This document shows positions 25,611 through 34,432 of a stretch of 64,000 bases of DNA, piece after piece. Numbering within the stretch: position 1 is the stretch's first letter; each line of letters opens with the position of its first letter. Below the pieces are notes generated by a model. It ran no database searches. It saw nothing but the letters and a program-made list of their open reading frames with translations, and was not told where the DNA came from. The DNA is from DATKYQ01 sp964640665 (GTDB taxonomy: Bacteria > Myxococcota > B64-G9). The DNA lies in the NCBI GenBank assembly GCA_964640665.1, contig CAZXHT010000019.1, positions 1-64,000 of the forward strand. Direction: 5' to 3'. The position numbers and the translations under genes were made by a program.

Positions 25611-26218
25611 GTCATCACTCCCAACCTAGCCAGCCCGATCCCGAGATCGGAGTGATTCGTGAAAAGCAAGGCCTGCATACCAACTTCGCGGGCCCCTGAG
25701 ACGTTTTCTTCGAGATCGTCTATAAACAGGCAGCGCCCGGGCTCGACGCCGACGTTTCGAGCCGCGGCTTGGTAAGCCTCCCGGGCGGGTTTTAGCACTC
25801 CCGTCTCGAAACTGAGAGTCGGCCGTTCGATCAGGCCCAGCCAGGGGTTCCTGTCGATCTCGTGCCGCCAGTGCAACGGATCGGTATCTGACAATAATCC
25901 CGTGGGTAGGTGTGCGGCAACAGCACGCAGTGTTTCCTGCGCTCCTTGAAGATCATGGAACACGTCACACCATTGCCTGGCGAAATCGGGGTAAGGCATC
26001 TCCTCGCCCAGCAGGCGGCACACCCGGGTGTGGAACTCCCCGGGGGGCATGTGCCCTGTGGCGAAGAGGGAGTAGGTTTCACGCCAGGCGCGCCCCGCCG
26101 GCGTTGCGCTGTTTTGCTTTTCCAGAGTGGCCAACAGTCGCTTCCAGAGTCCCCGGGAAACGTCGACACCTACCAGCACCCGGCCCAGGTCGAAGATCAC
26201 GGCCTCTGGCTTGGGCAT
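25604..26218 (-). CDS. HAD-superfamily hydrolase (YihX-like)
   Basis: 204 residues. Motif I is FDLGRVLVGVD with nucleophile D10; the second Asp is replaced by Gly, as in YihX-type and epoxide-hydrolase-type members. Later motifs are SDTDPLHW (motif II region), K in GVLKPAREAY and FIDDLEENVSGA (motif IV). A helical cap lies between. It probably dephosphorylates a small sugar phosphate, substrate unknown. ATG 26218 lies 7 bp after the stop of the PilZ-FHA gene on the same strand, so they are likely co-transcribed. Confidence 0.88.
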   Translation of the reverse strand: MPKPEAVIFDLGRVLVGVDVSRGLWKRLLATLEKQNSATPAGRAWRETYSLFATGHMPPGEFHTRVCRLLGEEMPYPDFARQWCDVFHDLQGAQETLRAVAAHLPTGLLSDTDPLHWRHEIDRNPWLGLIERPTLSFETGVLKPAREAYQAAARNVGVEPGRCLFIDDLEENVSGAREVGMQALLFTNHSDLGIGLARLGVMTQ

Positions 26219-26225
26219 GTTCGAC

Positions 26226-26969
26226 TCAGACAGACTTGGTGACCAGGTACTGCAGTCGTACCTTGCCGACCTTGAAAACCATGCCGTTATTCAGTACCAG
26301 GCTATGGATGGGTCTCCCCCTGAAATTGATACCATTGGTGCTGGACAGGTCGATGATGACGTGACGGTCGTTATGCAGGTAGATATGGGCATGGCGCCTT
26401 GAAACAGACGCGTCATCGATGATGAAATCGCATTCATGGGGATCGCGTCCGACGATCTTGTCGCTGCCGCGCAACCTGAACTCCAGACCGTCGGGGTGAT
26501 CTTCGACAATCAGGATTCCCTCGCGAACGCTCACACGCGAACGACCCAGCGGAGGCATAGTCCCTGACGGCCGGCCTATCTTGGTCGGGACATTGAATAG
26601 TTCGAGGTGGCTCGTGAGTGTTCGACGAGTCGCCGGGCTCAGATCGGTAAACATGACCCGCTTGCCGCGCCCGTTCTTGTCGACGCCGACCACCTCGCCC
26701 GTAACCCGGACGGCAGCCTCGCGACCGGCCAGCGTCAGGGAAAGTCTTATACTTGAGCCCCGTGCGAACGGGATCGGTTGGTGAAACCCGACACCACCGG
26801 CGGAAATGTTGGCGGTGCGGCGGTAAGTTCGCCGTCCGCTGGTTTCCACCTCGACCATGATCTCGGCTGCCACCCGTTTCTCGTGCCGCCGTTCGCCCTT
26901 GCGGCGTTCGAGCGCAGCATCATTGACCTCTTTGCTCGTTCGCTTGCGCCGTTTGCGTCTGCGATCCAT
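26226..26969 (-). CDS. PilZ-FHA two-domain protein
   Basis: 247 residues. A very basic start (MDRRRKRRKR) leads to a PilZ domain (about 22-118) with RRKGERRHEKRVAAEI and NISAGGVGF, matching the RxxxR and (D/N)xSxxG ligand motifs of c-di-GMP receptors. An FHA domain follows (about 150-240): IVGRDPHECDFII, SVSRRHAHIY and DLSSTNGINFRG. It joins a c-di-GMP sensor to a phosphothreonine reader in one cytoplasmic protein. ATG 26969 is chosen with GAGGT eight bases upstream. It lies 11 bp after gpsA on the same strand, and the group PilB-AAA-gpsA-PilZ/FHA-HAD runs leftward with short gaps. Confidence 0.88.
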   Translation of the reverse strand: MDRRRKRRKRTSKEVNDAALERRKGERRHEKRVAAEIMVEVETSGRRTYRRTANISAGGVGFHQPIPFARGSSIRLSLTLAGREAAVRVTGEVVGVDKNGRGKRVMFTDLSPATRRTLTSHLELFNVPTKIGRPSGTMPPLGRSRVSVREGILIVEDHPDGLEFRLRGSDKIVGRDPHECDFIIDDASVSRRHAHIYLHNDRHVIIDLSSTNGINFRGRPIHSLVLNNGMVFKVGKVRLQYLVTKSV

Positions 26970-26980
26970 GCTTTGTGACC

Positions 26981-27991
26981 TCAAGTGTAGATTTCCTTCT
27001 TTAAGCTGCGCGACATTAACCCCACGACGGCGTCATTGGCGGGCAGATCCTCGTAGATCATACGATAGACCATCTCGGCGATGGGCATTTCGATCTGTTC
27101 GCGCCTGGCAAGGAAATGAACCGACTTGGCGGTTTTTATGCCCTCGGCCACTTGGCGCATGTCTTTCAGGATCTCTTCCATCTTCATTCCCTGGCCGAGT
27201 TTCTGGCCCACCGTGCGGTTACGGCTCAGTCCGCCCCAGCAGGTAAGGACGAGATCGCCCATTCCGCTGAGACCCGACATGGTAAGGGGATTGGCTCCCA
27301 TCTTGATTGCCAGACGGGTAATCTCCGCCAGCCCACGGGTGATCAAGGCCGCGATGGTGTTGGTTCCGAGGCCCAATCCGTCTGCCGCGCCGGAGGCGAT
27401 GGCAATCACGTTCTTCAGTGCGCCGCCAAGCTCGACCCCGGTCACGTCGGTCGTGGTGTAGACCCGGAAAGCCCCGCCGGACATCATTTCTTGCACGGAC
27501 CTGGCGACCTTCTCGAAACGCGCCGCCACGCTGACGGCGGTGGGGAAGCGCTGCCCGACCTCGCGGGCGAAGCTCGGTCCGGACAGAAACGCGAGCATCG
27601 GGTGTGCGGCGATTGGCAAGACGTCTTCGAGCACCTCGCTCATCGTCATCATGGTATCATTTTCGATCCCCTTCGAGGCGCTGACGATCGGCACGCCGGG
27701 CGGTATGTGCCGGGCGGCTGCGGTCAATACCTTGCGAACGACATGTGAGGGAACCACCGACAGGATCAGGTCGCGGCCGGCCAGGCACTCGGCCAACTCG
27801 GCCGAGGCCCGCAGATTTTCCGGCAACTCGATGCCGGGAAGATAAGTTTTGTTCTCGTGATAGTTGTTTATCTCGGCGACTACTTCGGGTTCGAAGGCCC
27901 AGACAATAACGTCATCACTCTTGTTGGACATCAGGTGGGCCAGGGCAGTGCCCCATGCCCCGGCCCCGATGACTCCAACCTTGAGACTCAT
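26981..27991 (-). CDS. gpsA: Glycerol-3-phosphate dehydrogenase [NAD(P)+], first copy
   Basis: 336 residues, normal GpsA length. NAD-binding GAGAWGTALAHL at the N-terminus, SASKGIE, FLSGPSFAREV, then the catalytic Lys region GALKNVIAIASGAADGLGLG and GMGDLVLTCWGGLSRNR. It makes sn-glycerol-3-phosphate from dihydroxyacetone phosphate for phospholipid synthesis. Start ATG 27991 has GGAG at 6-base spacing; the longer frame to 28084 runs into the AAA gene. A second gpsA lies at 37911-38951, next to an acyltransferase. This copy keeps all typical motifs and is probably the housekeeping one. Confidence 0.93.
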   Translation of the reverse strand: MSLKVGVIGAGAWGTALAHLMSNKSDDVIVWAFEPEVVAEINNYHENKTYLPGIELPENLRASAELAECLAGRDLILSVVPSHVVRKVLTAAARHIPPGVPIVSASKGIENDTMMTMSEVLEDVLPIAAHPMLAFLSGPSFAREVGQRFPTAVSVAARFEKVARSVQEMMSGGAFRVYTTTDVTGVELGGALKNVIAIASGAADGLGLGTNTIAALITRGLAEITRLAIKMGANPLTMSGLSGMGDLVLTCWGGLSRNRTVGQKLGQGMKMEEILKDMRQVAEGIKTAKSVHFLARREQIEMPIAEMVYRMIYEDLPANDAVVGLMSRSLKKEIYT

Positions 27992-28014
27992 TGATGACTC
28001 CAAGGCGCTTTTTC

Positions 28015-29478
28015 CTATTCCTGTTCGAAAAGATCCATAAGCGATTGGTCCAGGCTTGCACGCCGCGCCCTCGTCTTGGCCCATTCACGGAGACCTTTGA
28101 TCTTTTCCTCGTAAGTGGCGTAAAGGGGGACGATCTCGTCCAGTTCCTTGCTGATATCCGCGCTGGTAACTTCGCGCTTTTCTCCGAAAGCGCGGTACAT
28201 GCCGGCCACGACCCCCTGCTCGAGCTCCGCTCCCGAGAAGTACTCGGCCTGGCGCGCCAATTTTTCCAGCTCGTACGTCTTACTGTCGCGGCCGCGGTGC
28301 TCGAGGTGGATCTCGAGAATGTCCCGGCGTTCGTGAACGTCGGGCAGGTCGACGAAGAAGGTCTCGTCGAAGCGGCCCTTGCGCAAGAGTTCCGGTGGCA
28401 GGTCGCTGACCTCGTTGGCCGTGGCCACGACGAAAACCGCGTCGCGCTTTTCTTGCAGCCAGGTCACGAACGAGCCGAACACCCGCGAAGCGTTGCCCGA
28501 ACCTTCGCCGGAAGTGGCAAACCCCTTTTCGATCTCATCCACCCATAAAACGACCGGCGCCAGCGATTCGGAGATGGTCACGGCCCGGTGGATGGCCGTT
28601 TCAGGCGAGGCCGAGCCGAATACCGCTCCGAGATCCAGGCGCACCAGGGGCAGGCGCCAGGCGCCGGCGACCGCCTTGGCGGTCAGGCTCTTGCCGCAAC
28701 CCTGAACGCCGATCAACAGCAGGCCCTTGGGAGCCGGTAGCCCGTATTGTTGAGCCTCGTCATCGAAAGCACGTGAGCGATCGGTTACCCAGCGCTTGAC
28801 CTCCTCGAGCCCGCCCACGTTGTCGAGCTGCTCATCCAGCTCGAGATACTCGAGCACTTCGCTCTTGCGGATGGATTTCTTTTTCTCCTCGAGGATCAAC
28901 GAGATGTCATCCAGCTTGAAGCCGCCTCCCTTGTGCAGTGCCTTGGTGAACACGCGCCGGGCCTCGTTTTCAGTCAGGCCGCGCGCCGCCCGCACGACGC
29001 TCTCGATGAAGTCCTCGGGAAATATCACCTGCTCGGCGGCGCAGATTCGCCCAAAAAGCCCGTCGAGATCCTCGCGCGACGGCAACGGCAGCTCCAGCAG
29101 GGCGATGTCCTTCTCCAGTTCAGGGGGCAGAACCAGGACGGGTGAAACGACGATCAGGCTGTGTCCGCTGCGGCCGAGCAGGGGCAGGATATCCCGTATG
29201 CGTCGCAACACCTCCGGGTCCCGCAAGAAGTGGTGGAAGTCGAGCAGCAAGGTAGCCCCGGCCTTGACATCATCCAGCGACCTGAATAGTCGGGCGGGAT
29301 CCTTGAGCTCCTTGCCACCGACGCCGCCGGTGCGACTCCAGATACCAGCCTTCAGGCCCAGTTCTGTCATTACCCCGGCCACCAGCCGCGAGGCGCGCTC
29401 CTCCTCGTGTGTCAGCAGGTATATCAGCGGATACCCGGACTCGATCAGCAGCTTGAGTTCCTCTGTCACCGGGTGCAT
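28015..29478 (-). CDS. AAA ATPase, Ycf46 type
   Basis: 487 residues. An N-terminal domain (about 1-230) contains LIYLLTHEEERA, typical of Ycf46-like proteins found in cyanobacteria, plastids and many bacteria. The AAA domain carries Walker A GVQGCGKSLTAKA, Walker B VVLWVDEIEKGF, an ATANEVSDLPPELLRKGRFD box (sensor 1 and arginine finger) and a C-terminal lid. It is an ATP-driven remodelling enzyme whose cellular role is not established. ATG 29478 has GGAGG at 6-base spacing. It lies 14 bp after the PilB-type gene and 23 bp before gpsA. Confidence 0.88.
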   Translation of the reverse strand: MHPVTEELKLLIESGYPLIYLLTHEEERASRLVAGVMTELGLKAGIWSRTGGVGGKELKDPARLFRSLDDVKAGATLLLDFHHFLRDPEVLRRIRDILPLLGRSGHSLIVVSPVLVLPPELEKDIALLELPLPSREDLDGLFGRICAAEQVIFPEDFIESVVRAARGLTENEARRVFTKALHKGGGFKLDDISLILEEKKKSIRKSEVLEYLELDEQLDNVGGLEEVKRWVTDRSRAFDDEAQQYGLPAPKGLLLIGVQGCGKSLTAKAVAGAWRLPLVRLDLGAVFGSASPETAIHRAVTISESLAPVVLWVDEIEKGFATSGEGSGNASRVFGSFVTWLQEKRDAVFVVATANEVSDLPPELLRKGRFDETFFVDLPDVHERRDILEIHLEHRGRDSKTYELEKLARQAEYFSGAELEQGVVAGMYRAFGEKREVTSADISKELDEIVPLYATYEEKIKGLREWAKTRARRASLDQSLMDLFEQE

Positions 29479-29492
29479 GATTGTCCTCCAGC

Positions 29493-31310
29493 TCAGTCGG
29501 CTGTGACCCGGATGACTTCCTCGAAGGTGGTCACTCCCTGGGCCAGTTTCTTGATGGCTACCTCCCTGAGCGTGTTCATTCCGTCCAGGCGGGCTACCTT
29601 CATGATTTCCTTGGTGTCGGCTTTCTCGTTGATCAATCTGACGATCTTCTCGTTAACCGGCATGAGTTCGTAGAGGGCCACCCGCCCGAAGTACCCGGTG
29701 CCGCGACAGGTGGGGCAGCCCTCGCCGTAGTAAACCGGCAATTTTTTCTGGCTACCCTCGGGCATCTTCATGCGCAGCGAGTTTATCTGGTCGGGTGTCA
29801 AGAAAGTTTTTTGCTTGCAGTTCTGGCAAATCGTGCGAACCAGGCGCTGGGCCAGCACCCCGACCAGGGTGGACGAAAGTAGAAACGGTTCTACCCCCAG
29901 GTCGTTCATCCGGCCGATGGCTGCCCCCGAATCGTTGGTGTGCAGGGTGGCGAAAACCATGTGACCGGTCAATGCGGCCTGCACGGCGTTCGAGGCAGTC
30001 TCCGCGTCACGCACCTCGCCGACCATGATAATATCGGGATCCTGGCGCAGGATTGTGCGTAGCGCGGAGGCGAAAGTGATCCCGATGTTCTGCATGACGG
30101 CCACCTGGTTGAAGTCTTCGACCACCATCTCGATCGGGTCTTCGATCGAAACGATGTTCACGTCGGGTCCGGCAAGGTACTTCAGTGCCGAGTAGAGGGA
30201 GGTGGTCTTGCCGCTGCCGGTTGGTCCGGTCACCAGGATCAGCCCGTGGGGCTGGGTAATGAACGACTCGAACAACTTGTATTCCTTGGGATAGAAACCC
30301 AAACTGGAAAGATCCTGCATTAGCAGGCTCGGATCGAAGATGCGAATGACGACCTTCTCGCCGAAGGCCACCGGCATGGTCGAGACGCGCAGCTCGGTTT
30401 CTTGCTCTCCCTTGCCGGTCTTGATGCGGCCGTCCTGGGGGCGGCGTTTCTCGGCGATATCCAGGCGCGCCAGCATCTTGATTCTGGAGACGACGGCGGC
30501 ATGTACAACCTTGGGCAAGGTCGTGACGGCGTGCAGGATCCCGTCGATGCGTACCCGGACCCGGCTGTGATCTCTCTTGGGCTCGATATGAATGTCCGAG
30601 GCCCGCTGATCAAATGCGTAATGGAGCATATACTCGACGGCGTTGACGACGTGCTTATCGGTCGCCTCCAGATCATCGACCGCCTTGAGACGGACCAGTT
30701 GTTCGAGGTTGCCCAGGTCGGTTCCTGCTTCCATGGTCAGCGCGGCCGCCTTGACGCTGGTGCGGAACCCGTACATCTCGGTGATGATGCGTTGGATGTC
30801 GCTCTTGGCGGAAACCACCGGCGCGATCTGGTAACTGGTGATCCGGCGCAGGTTTTCGAGCAGCTCGACGTCGAAGGGATCCGCCACCGCCACGCTGAGC
30901 GTACCGTTATCGAGCCCGAGAGCTAGTACGCTATGCCTGCGGGCAAACGGCCGGGAGAAAATCGAGGTCACCAGCTTCATGTCTAGCTTGAGGGGATCAA
31001 CCTTCTCGTGAGGCAGCTTGGCGGCTTCCGCCAACACCTGGGCAATGCGATCTTCCGTCAAGGTTGCGTTTTTCTTGCCTGGAATCGGCAGGTTGAACGA
31101 TGCCAGCAATTCAGGGTTGGCGATCTCGATTCTGTGACGACCCTGTCGTGAATGCGCCTCCTGTCCCTTGAGCAGCCGCTGGCGCTGAGCGTTTTCCTTG
31201 GCCAGCACATAGCGCACCTGCTCCTCATCGATCAGTCCGCGCTCGAGCATCAGCGAACACAGGTCTCTGAGATCCGGAGAATGAACTGCCATGATTACGT
31301 GATGTAACAT
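29493..31310 (-). CDS. PilB/GspE-type secretion or pilus assembly ATPase
   Basis: 605 residues. Two N-terminal GspE/PilB domains (about 10-180) precede the motor: Walker A GPTGSGKTTSLYSAL, the Asp box, Walker B EVRDAETA and the His box TLHTNDSGAA. A four-cysteine zinc motif follows (CQNC, then CPTC about 35 residues later), and the end is the usual VALYELMPV region. It powers type IV pilus extension or type II secretion from the cytoplasm. Other pil/gsp genes are not adjacent, so the exact machine is open. Starts ATG 31310 and ATG 31292 are both possible, neither with a good ribosome site. Confidence 0.92.
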   Translation of the reverse strand: MLHHVIMAVHSPDLRDLCSLMLERGLIDEEQVRYVLAKENAQRQRLLKGQEAHSRQGRHRIEIANPELLASFNLPIPGKKNATLTEDRIAQVLAEAAKLPHEKVDPLKLDMKLVTSIFSRPFARRHSVLALGLDNGTLSVAVADPFDVELLENLRRITSYQIAPVVSAKSDIQRIITEMYGFRTSVKAAALTMEAGTDLGNLEQLVRLKAVDDLEATDKHVVNAVEYMLHYAFDQRASDIHIEPKRDHSRVRVRIDGILHAVTTLPKVVHAAVVSRIKMLARLDIAEKRRPQDGRIKTGKGEQETELRVSTMPVAFGEKVVIRIFDPSLLMQDLSSLGFYPKEYKLFESFITQPHGLILVTGPTGSGKTTSLYSALKYLAGPDVNIVSIEDPIEMVVEDFNQVAVMQNIGITFASALRTILRQDPDIIMVGEVRDAETASNAVQAALTGHMVFATLHTNDSGAAIGRMNDLGVEPFLLSSTLVGVLAQRLVRTICQNCKQKTFLTPDQINSLRMKMPEGSQKKLPVYYGEGCPTCRGTGYFGRVALYELMPVNEKIVRLINEKADTKEIMKVARLDGMNTLREVAIKKLAQGVTTFEEVIRVTAD

Positions 31311-31354
31311 GCGTGCTGTTTATATGTCAACGAGCAGCGGCCGGTTTTTACCTC

Positions 31355-31383
31355 TTGCGCCGTGCCGATGTCGATCGTATTAT
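31355..31383 (+). promoter_or_regulatory. Candidate promoter of the DUF1573 gene
   Basis: TTGCGC (31355-31360) and TATTAT (31378-31383) are 17 bp apart. The -10 box matches 5 of 6 and the -35 box only 3 of 6. A GGAGG ribosome site (31404-31408) and ATG 31417 follow. Moderate support only. Confidence 0.4.
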
Positions 31384-31416
31384 GGTCGAATCTTTGCAAT
31401 ATCGGAGGTATGGGAA

Positions 31417-32727
31417 ATGAAGAAAATTCGAATCTTGCCATGGCTTCTCGCGCTTTTTATGATGGCGCCGGTCGCCCTGGCCCAGGGGCCTCGGGCCAAA
31501 ATCAGGCCGAGCTTCAAGAGGCAGCTTAAACTGAAGAAACTCGCGGCCCCGTCGGTCCACAACGTCAAGCCGGTCAAACAATCCGGCCCGGCTCCCGTGA
31601 TTGCCTGCGACGGGGCGGATTATGACTTCGGGTCGGTCTCCCAGGGCGATGTGGTACAGCATGTCTTCCGGATAAAAAATAAGGGTAAGGGCGTGCTGAA
31701 CATTCAGCGCGCCCGCGGCGGGTGAGGCTGCACGGCTGCCGTCGTTTCGGCGTCGGACATTCCCCCGGGCGGGGAAGGAAAAATTGAAGTCAAGGTAAAG
31801 ACCGCCGGTCGCAAGGGCAAGCTGCAGAAATCGGCCACGGTCTACTCCAACGACCCCCAAAAGCCGCAGTTCAGACTCACCTTGCGTGGACAGGTAGAGG
31901 TCATCGCCGGCTTCGAGCCCGCGCGGCTCAATCTGAAGAACGTGGCCATGGGAAAAGGCATCACCGAAACCGTTAAAGTAATCGCCAAGGATCTGGACAA
32001 GCTGAAGATTAGCGAGGTGACCTCGAGCAAGCCGGATCAGATCACGGCCGAGCTGATCGAGCAGGACGGCCGGCAGGCCGTCAAGGTGACGCTCAAGGCC
32101 CAGGAAAAGCCGGGCCGCATCTCGGCGCAGGTGAAAGCCAAGACGAACCTGGCATCTCCCAAGGAGTTGCAGCTCTATATCTACGGCCAGGTGTCTCCCG
32201 ACCTTGTCGTCGATCGACCTTACGTTTTTTTCTCTCCGGCCGGGTTGTCCTCAAAGGGCAGTGCGCTGGCCCGCTGCTCCGGGCTGGTTGCGGGAATAGT
32301 GGGCAGGCGCAGCGGCATCGTCAAGATCAAGGTGTCCTCGCTGGGCGGCAAGCCTTTCAACATCAAGGGGGTCGACGATCCGAGCGGAGTCGTCGTCGGC
32401 TACCCGGAGAAAAATGATAAAGACTGGTACGTCTATCTCGCGCTGGCAGGCCAGCCGGCCAAGCGCAGGGGCACGTTCAAGATCAAGACCGATCGAGACG
32501 ACCAGGCGTCGATCGACATACACTACGGCACGGGAGCGGCAGTCGGAAGCCGCCTTCCGCGGCCGGTTCCGGGGCAGCCGCCTCCGGGCGCCCGGGTGTT
32601 TCAGGCACGTCACGCCCCGGGACAGCCGGGTAGCATCAAGTTGGCGCCCAAGCTGAGAAAAATCCCGCCGGCTTTGAGGTCGAAGCTTGCGCCGCTGAAA
32701 GTGGTCAAACCCAAGACGAAGAAATAA
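31417..32727 (+). CDS. DUF1573-family protein with in-frame TGA, candidate selenoprotein
   Basis: Read through TGA at 31723-31725, the frame gives 436 residues. ATG 31417 has GGAGG eight bases upstream, and a signal peptide (MKKIRILPWLLALFMMAPVA) indicates export. Residues about 68-160 are a DUF1573 Ig-like domain: ACDGADYDFGSVSQGD, HVFRIKNKGKGVLNI, then a Gly-Gly-U103-Gly-Cys-Thr segment, IPPGGEGKIEVKV and YSNDPQKPQFRLTLRG. In the family this place reads Ser-Cys-Gly-Cys-Thr, so TGA replaces the first Cys exactly (direct observation plus family knowledge). A further Ig-like part follows, and the tail is Lys/Pro-rich. tRNA-Sec is encoded at 36164-36261. A nonsense mutation or sequencing error remains possible, but the codons after TGA keep family sequence to the end. 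Function unknown, perhaps redox at the UGC motif. Confidence 0.8.
31737..31752 (+). promoter_or_regulatory. Candidate bacterial SECIS hairpin
   Basis: TGCCG (31737-31741) pairs with CGGCG (31748-31752) around the loop TCGTTT. The loop G at 31744 is 19 bases after the TGA, inside the window of about 16-37 bases seen in bacterial SECIS elements, and it is followed by T as in the fdhF loop. The stem is short (one G-U pair, then mismatches), and an overlapping alternative (ACGGC with GTCGT) exists. It lies in the reading frame, as expected for bacteria. Confidence 0.45.
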
Positions 32728-32745
32728 CCAGGGGGTCTGTTTCAA

Positions 32746-33396
32746 ATGGCATTTTTCTGGAAAAAGCAGGACACCGTTGAAAAAATGTTGGCGCAATACT
32801 TCGAGCGCTGCGACACTTGTTTCGAACTTTTCGAAAAAGCCTTCAACATATACGTCGAAAACGGCCATGGCGCCTCTTTCGAGGCCGCCGTCCAGAAGGC
32901 GCACGAGGCCGAATCGGCCGCCGACGACCAGCGTCGCGAGATAGAACTGACCCTTTACGGCAAGGCACTGCTGCCCGAGTCGCGCGGAGACTTACTGGGC
33001 CTGCTGGAGACCTTCGACACACTGCCCAACATGGCCGAGACGGTGCTCTTCGTGATCCTCTGCCAGAAGACCGTCATCCCGGAAGACCTGCTCGAATATT
33101 ACAAGAAGCTGGTCGAGATCAACCTGCAGGCCTACTATCTTGTCCGTAGGGCAGTGGACGAACTGCTGAACAATCCAAGGGCGACGCTACACACCACCAA
33201 GGACGTGGACGAAAAGGAAAGCGAGTCCGATCGCCTGGAACGTAAAGTCATTCGGAGTATATTCGAAAAGCAGGAGTTGAGCCCGGGCATGCAGCTGCTG
33301 CTCAAGGAAATCGTCCTGATGATTGGCAAGATCTCCGACCGCGCCGAAAGGGTGGCCGACCGCATCGGTATTGTGGCCATCAAGCGCCAGATCTGA
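32746..33396 (+). CDS. DUF47/PhoU-like phosphate transport accessory protein
   Basis: 216 residues, all alpha-helical, of the DUF47 (TIGR00153) family related to PhoU: MAFFWKKQ start, FELFEKAF, HEAESAADDQRREIE, LPESRGDLLGLLETFDTLPN and a final SDRAERVADRIGIVAIKR. Members act in the cytoplasm with Pit-type phosphate permeases. The Pit gene follows after one base pair, confirming the usual pair. It lies 18 bp after the DUF1573 gene, so all three may share a transcript. Confidence 0.92.
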   Translation: MAFFWKKQDTVEKMLAQYFERCDTCFELFEKAFNIYVENGHGASFEAAVQKAHEAESAADDQRREIELTLYGKALLPESRGDLLGLLETFDTLPNMAETVLFVILCQKTVIPEDLLEYYKKLVEINLQAYYLVRRAVDELLNNPRATLHTTKDVDEKESESDRLERKVIRSIFEKQELSPGMQLLLKEIVLMIGKISDRAERVADRIGIVAIKRQI

Positions 33397-33397
33397 T

Positions 33398-34342
33398 ATG
33401 TGGCAACTTGTTTCGAGCGTTTTTCTCGGTTGGTCGCTGGGGTCGAATGACGCGGCCAATGTTTTCGGCACGGCGGTAGCGTCCCGCATGGTGCGTTTCT
33501 GGGTGGCGGCCATCCTGTGCGCCGTCTTCGTCTTGCTGGGGGCGGTTCTCGAGGGACAGAAAGGGATCGAGACCTATCAGCGCCTCAGCCCGATCTCAGT
33601 AAACCTGGCTTTCATCGTCAGCCTGGCGGCCGCGCTGACCGTCAGCCTGATGAGCTACTGGCGCCTGCCGGTCTCGACCTCACAGGCGGTGGTGGGCGCG
33701 CTGGTGTTGATCGGCGCTATGAACTCCAGCCTCGACACGTCCTCGCTGACCAAGGTCGTGCTATGCTGGGTCGGAACGCCAATCGGCGCGGCTTTAGTCA
33801 CCTTCGTGCTGTATTACACGGTCGGCAAGCTGATCAACCTGATTCAACCATCTCTTTTCATTTACGATAAGGGCATGCGCTGGGCCTTGATCATAGCCGG
33901 TTCCTATGGCGCCTACGCACTGGGGGCCAACAATGTGGCCAACGTGACCGGGCCCTTTGCCGGCCCGAACATGTTGTCTCCTTTGGCCGCCTGTCTGGTG
34001 GGCGGCAGCGCTATCGCCCTGGGGGTGCTGACCTACAGCAAGAACGTCATGATGACGATTGGCAAGGGCCTCGTCCGTCTCGACGCTTACACTGCCTTCA
34101 TCACCATCCTGGCCGAGGCCATTACCGTGCATATCTATGCCGAGGTCGGCGTACCTGTCTCGACGTCCCAGGCGATGGTCGGGGCGGTGCTGGGCATCGG
34201 CATCATCAAGGGAGCCAGGACGATCAACCGCCGCGTACTCTGGCGCATCCTGTTCGGCTGGATTGGCACACCGGCAATTTCGGCCGGGTTGGCCTACGTG
34301 TTGTTTATGCTCTTTGTCGCCCTAAATCTCGTATCTGGTTGA
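33398..34342 (+). CDS. pit: Pit-family inorganic phosphate transporter
   Basis: 314 residues with about ten membrane helices. The duplicated Pit signature is present in both halves: LGSNDAANVFGTAVASRMV near the start and LGANNVANVTGPFAG in the middle, with VSTSQAVVGAL and VSTSQAMVGAVLG. It imports phosphate (with metal or proton) across the inner membrane. It is shorter than E. coli PitA (about 500 residues) because the central loop is minimal, as in many DUF47-linked forms. Start ATG 33398 comes two bases after the DUF47 stop. Longer readings from 33323 lie inside DUF47. Confidence 0.93.
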   Translation: MWQLVSSVFLGWSLGSNDAANVFGTAVASRMVRFWVAAILCAVFVLLGAVLEGQKGIETYQRLSPISVNLAFIVSLAAALTVSLMSYWRLPVSTSQAVVGALVLIGAMNSSLDTSSLTKVVLCWVGTPIGAALVTFVLYYTVGKLINLIQPSLFIYDKGMRWALIIAGSYGAYALGANNVANVTGPFAGPNMLSPLAACLVGGSAIALGVLTYSKNVMMTIGKGLVRLDAYTAFITILAEAITVHIYAEVGVPVSTSQAMVGAVLGIGIIKGARTINRRVLWRILFGWIGTPAISAGLAYVLFMLFVALNLVSG

Positions 34343-34432
34343 CAGCCTGCCTATTCGTACAGCGCGGCACCCCTGCGATACACCGCCCTGGCATTGAACC
34401 CCGCATCCGGCGGTGATATCCTCGAAAATATC

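Noticed and set aside
31723..31725. Reading the TGA as the true end of the DUF1573 gene, with a second gene starting at 31882
   Set aside because: The DUF1573 domain would be cut inside its conserved motif, and the sequence from 31726 continues the family in the same frame; the internal start at 31882 has no ribosome site.
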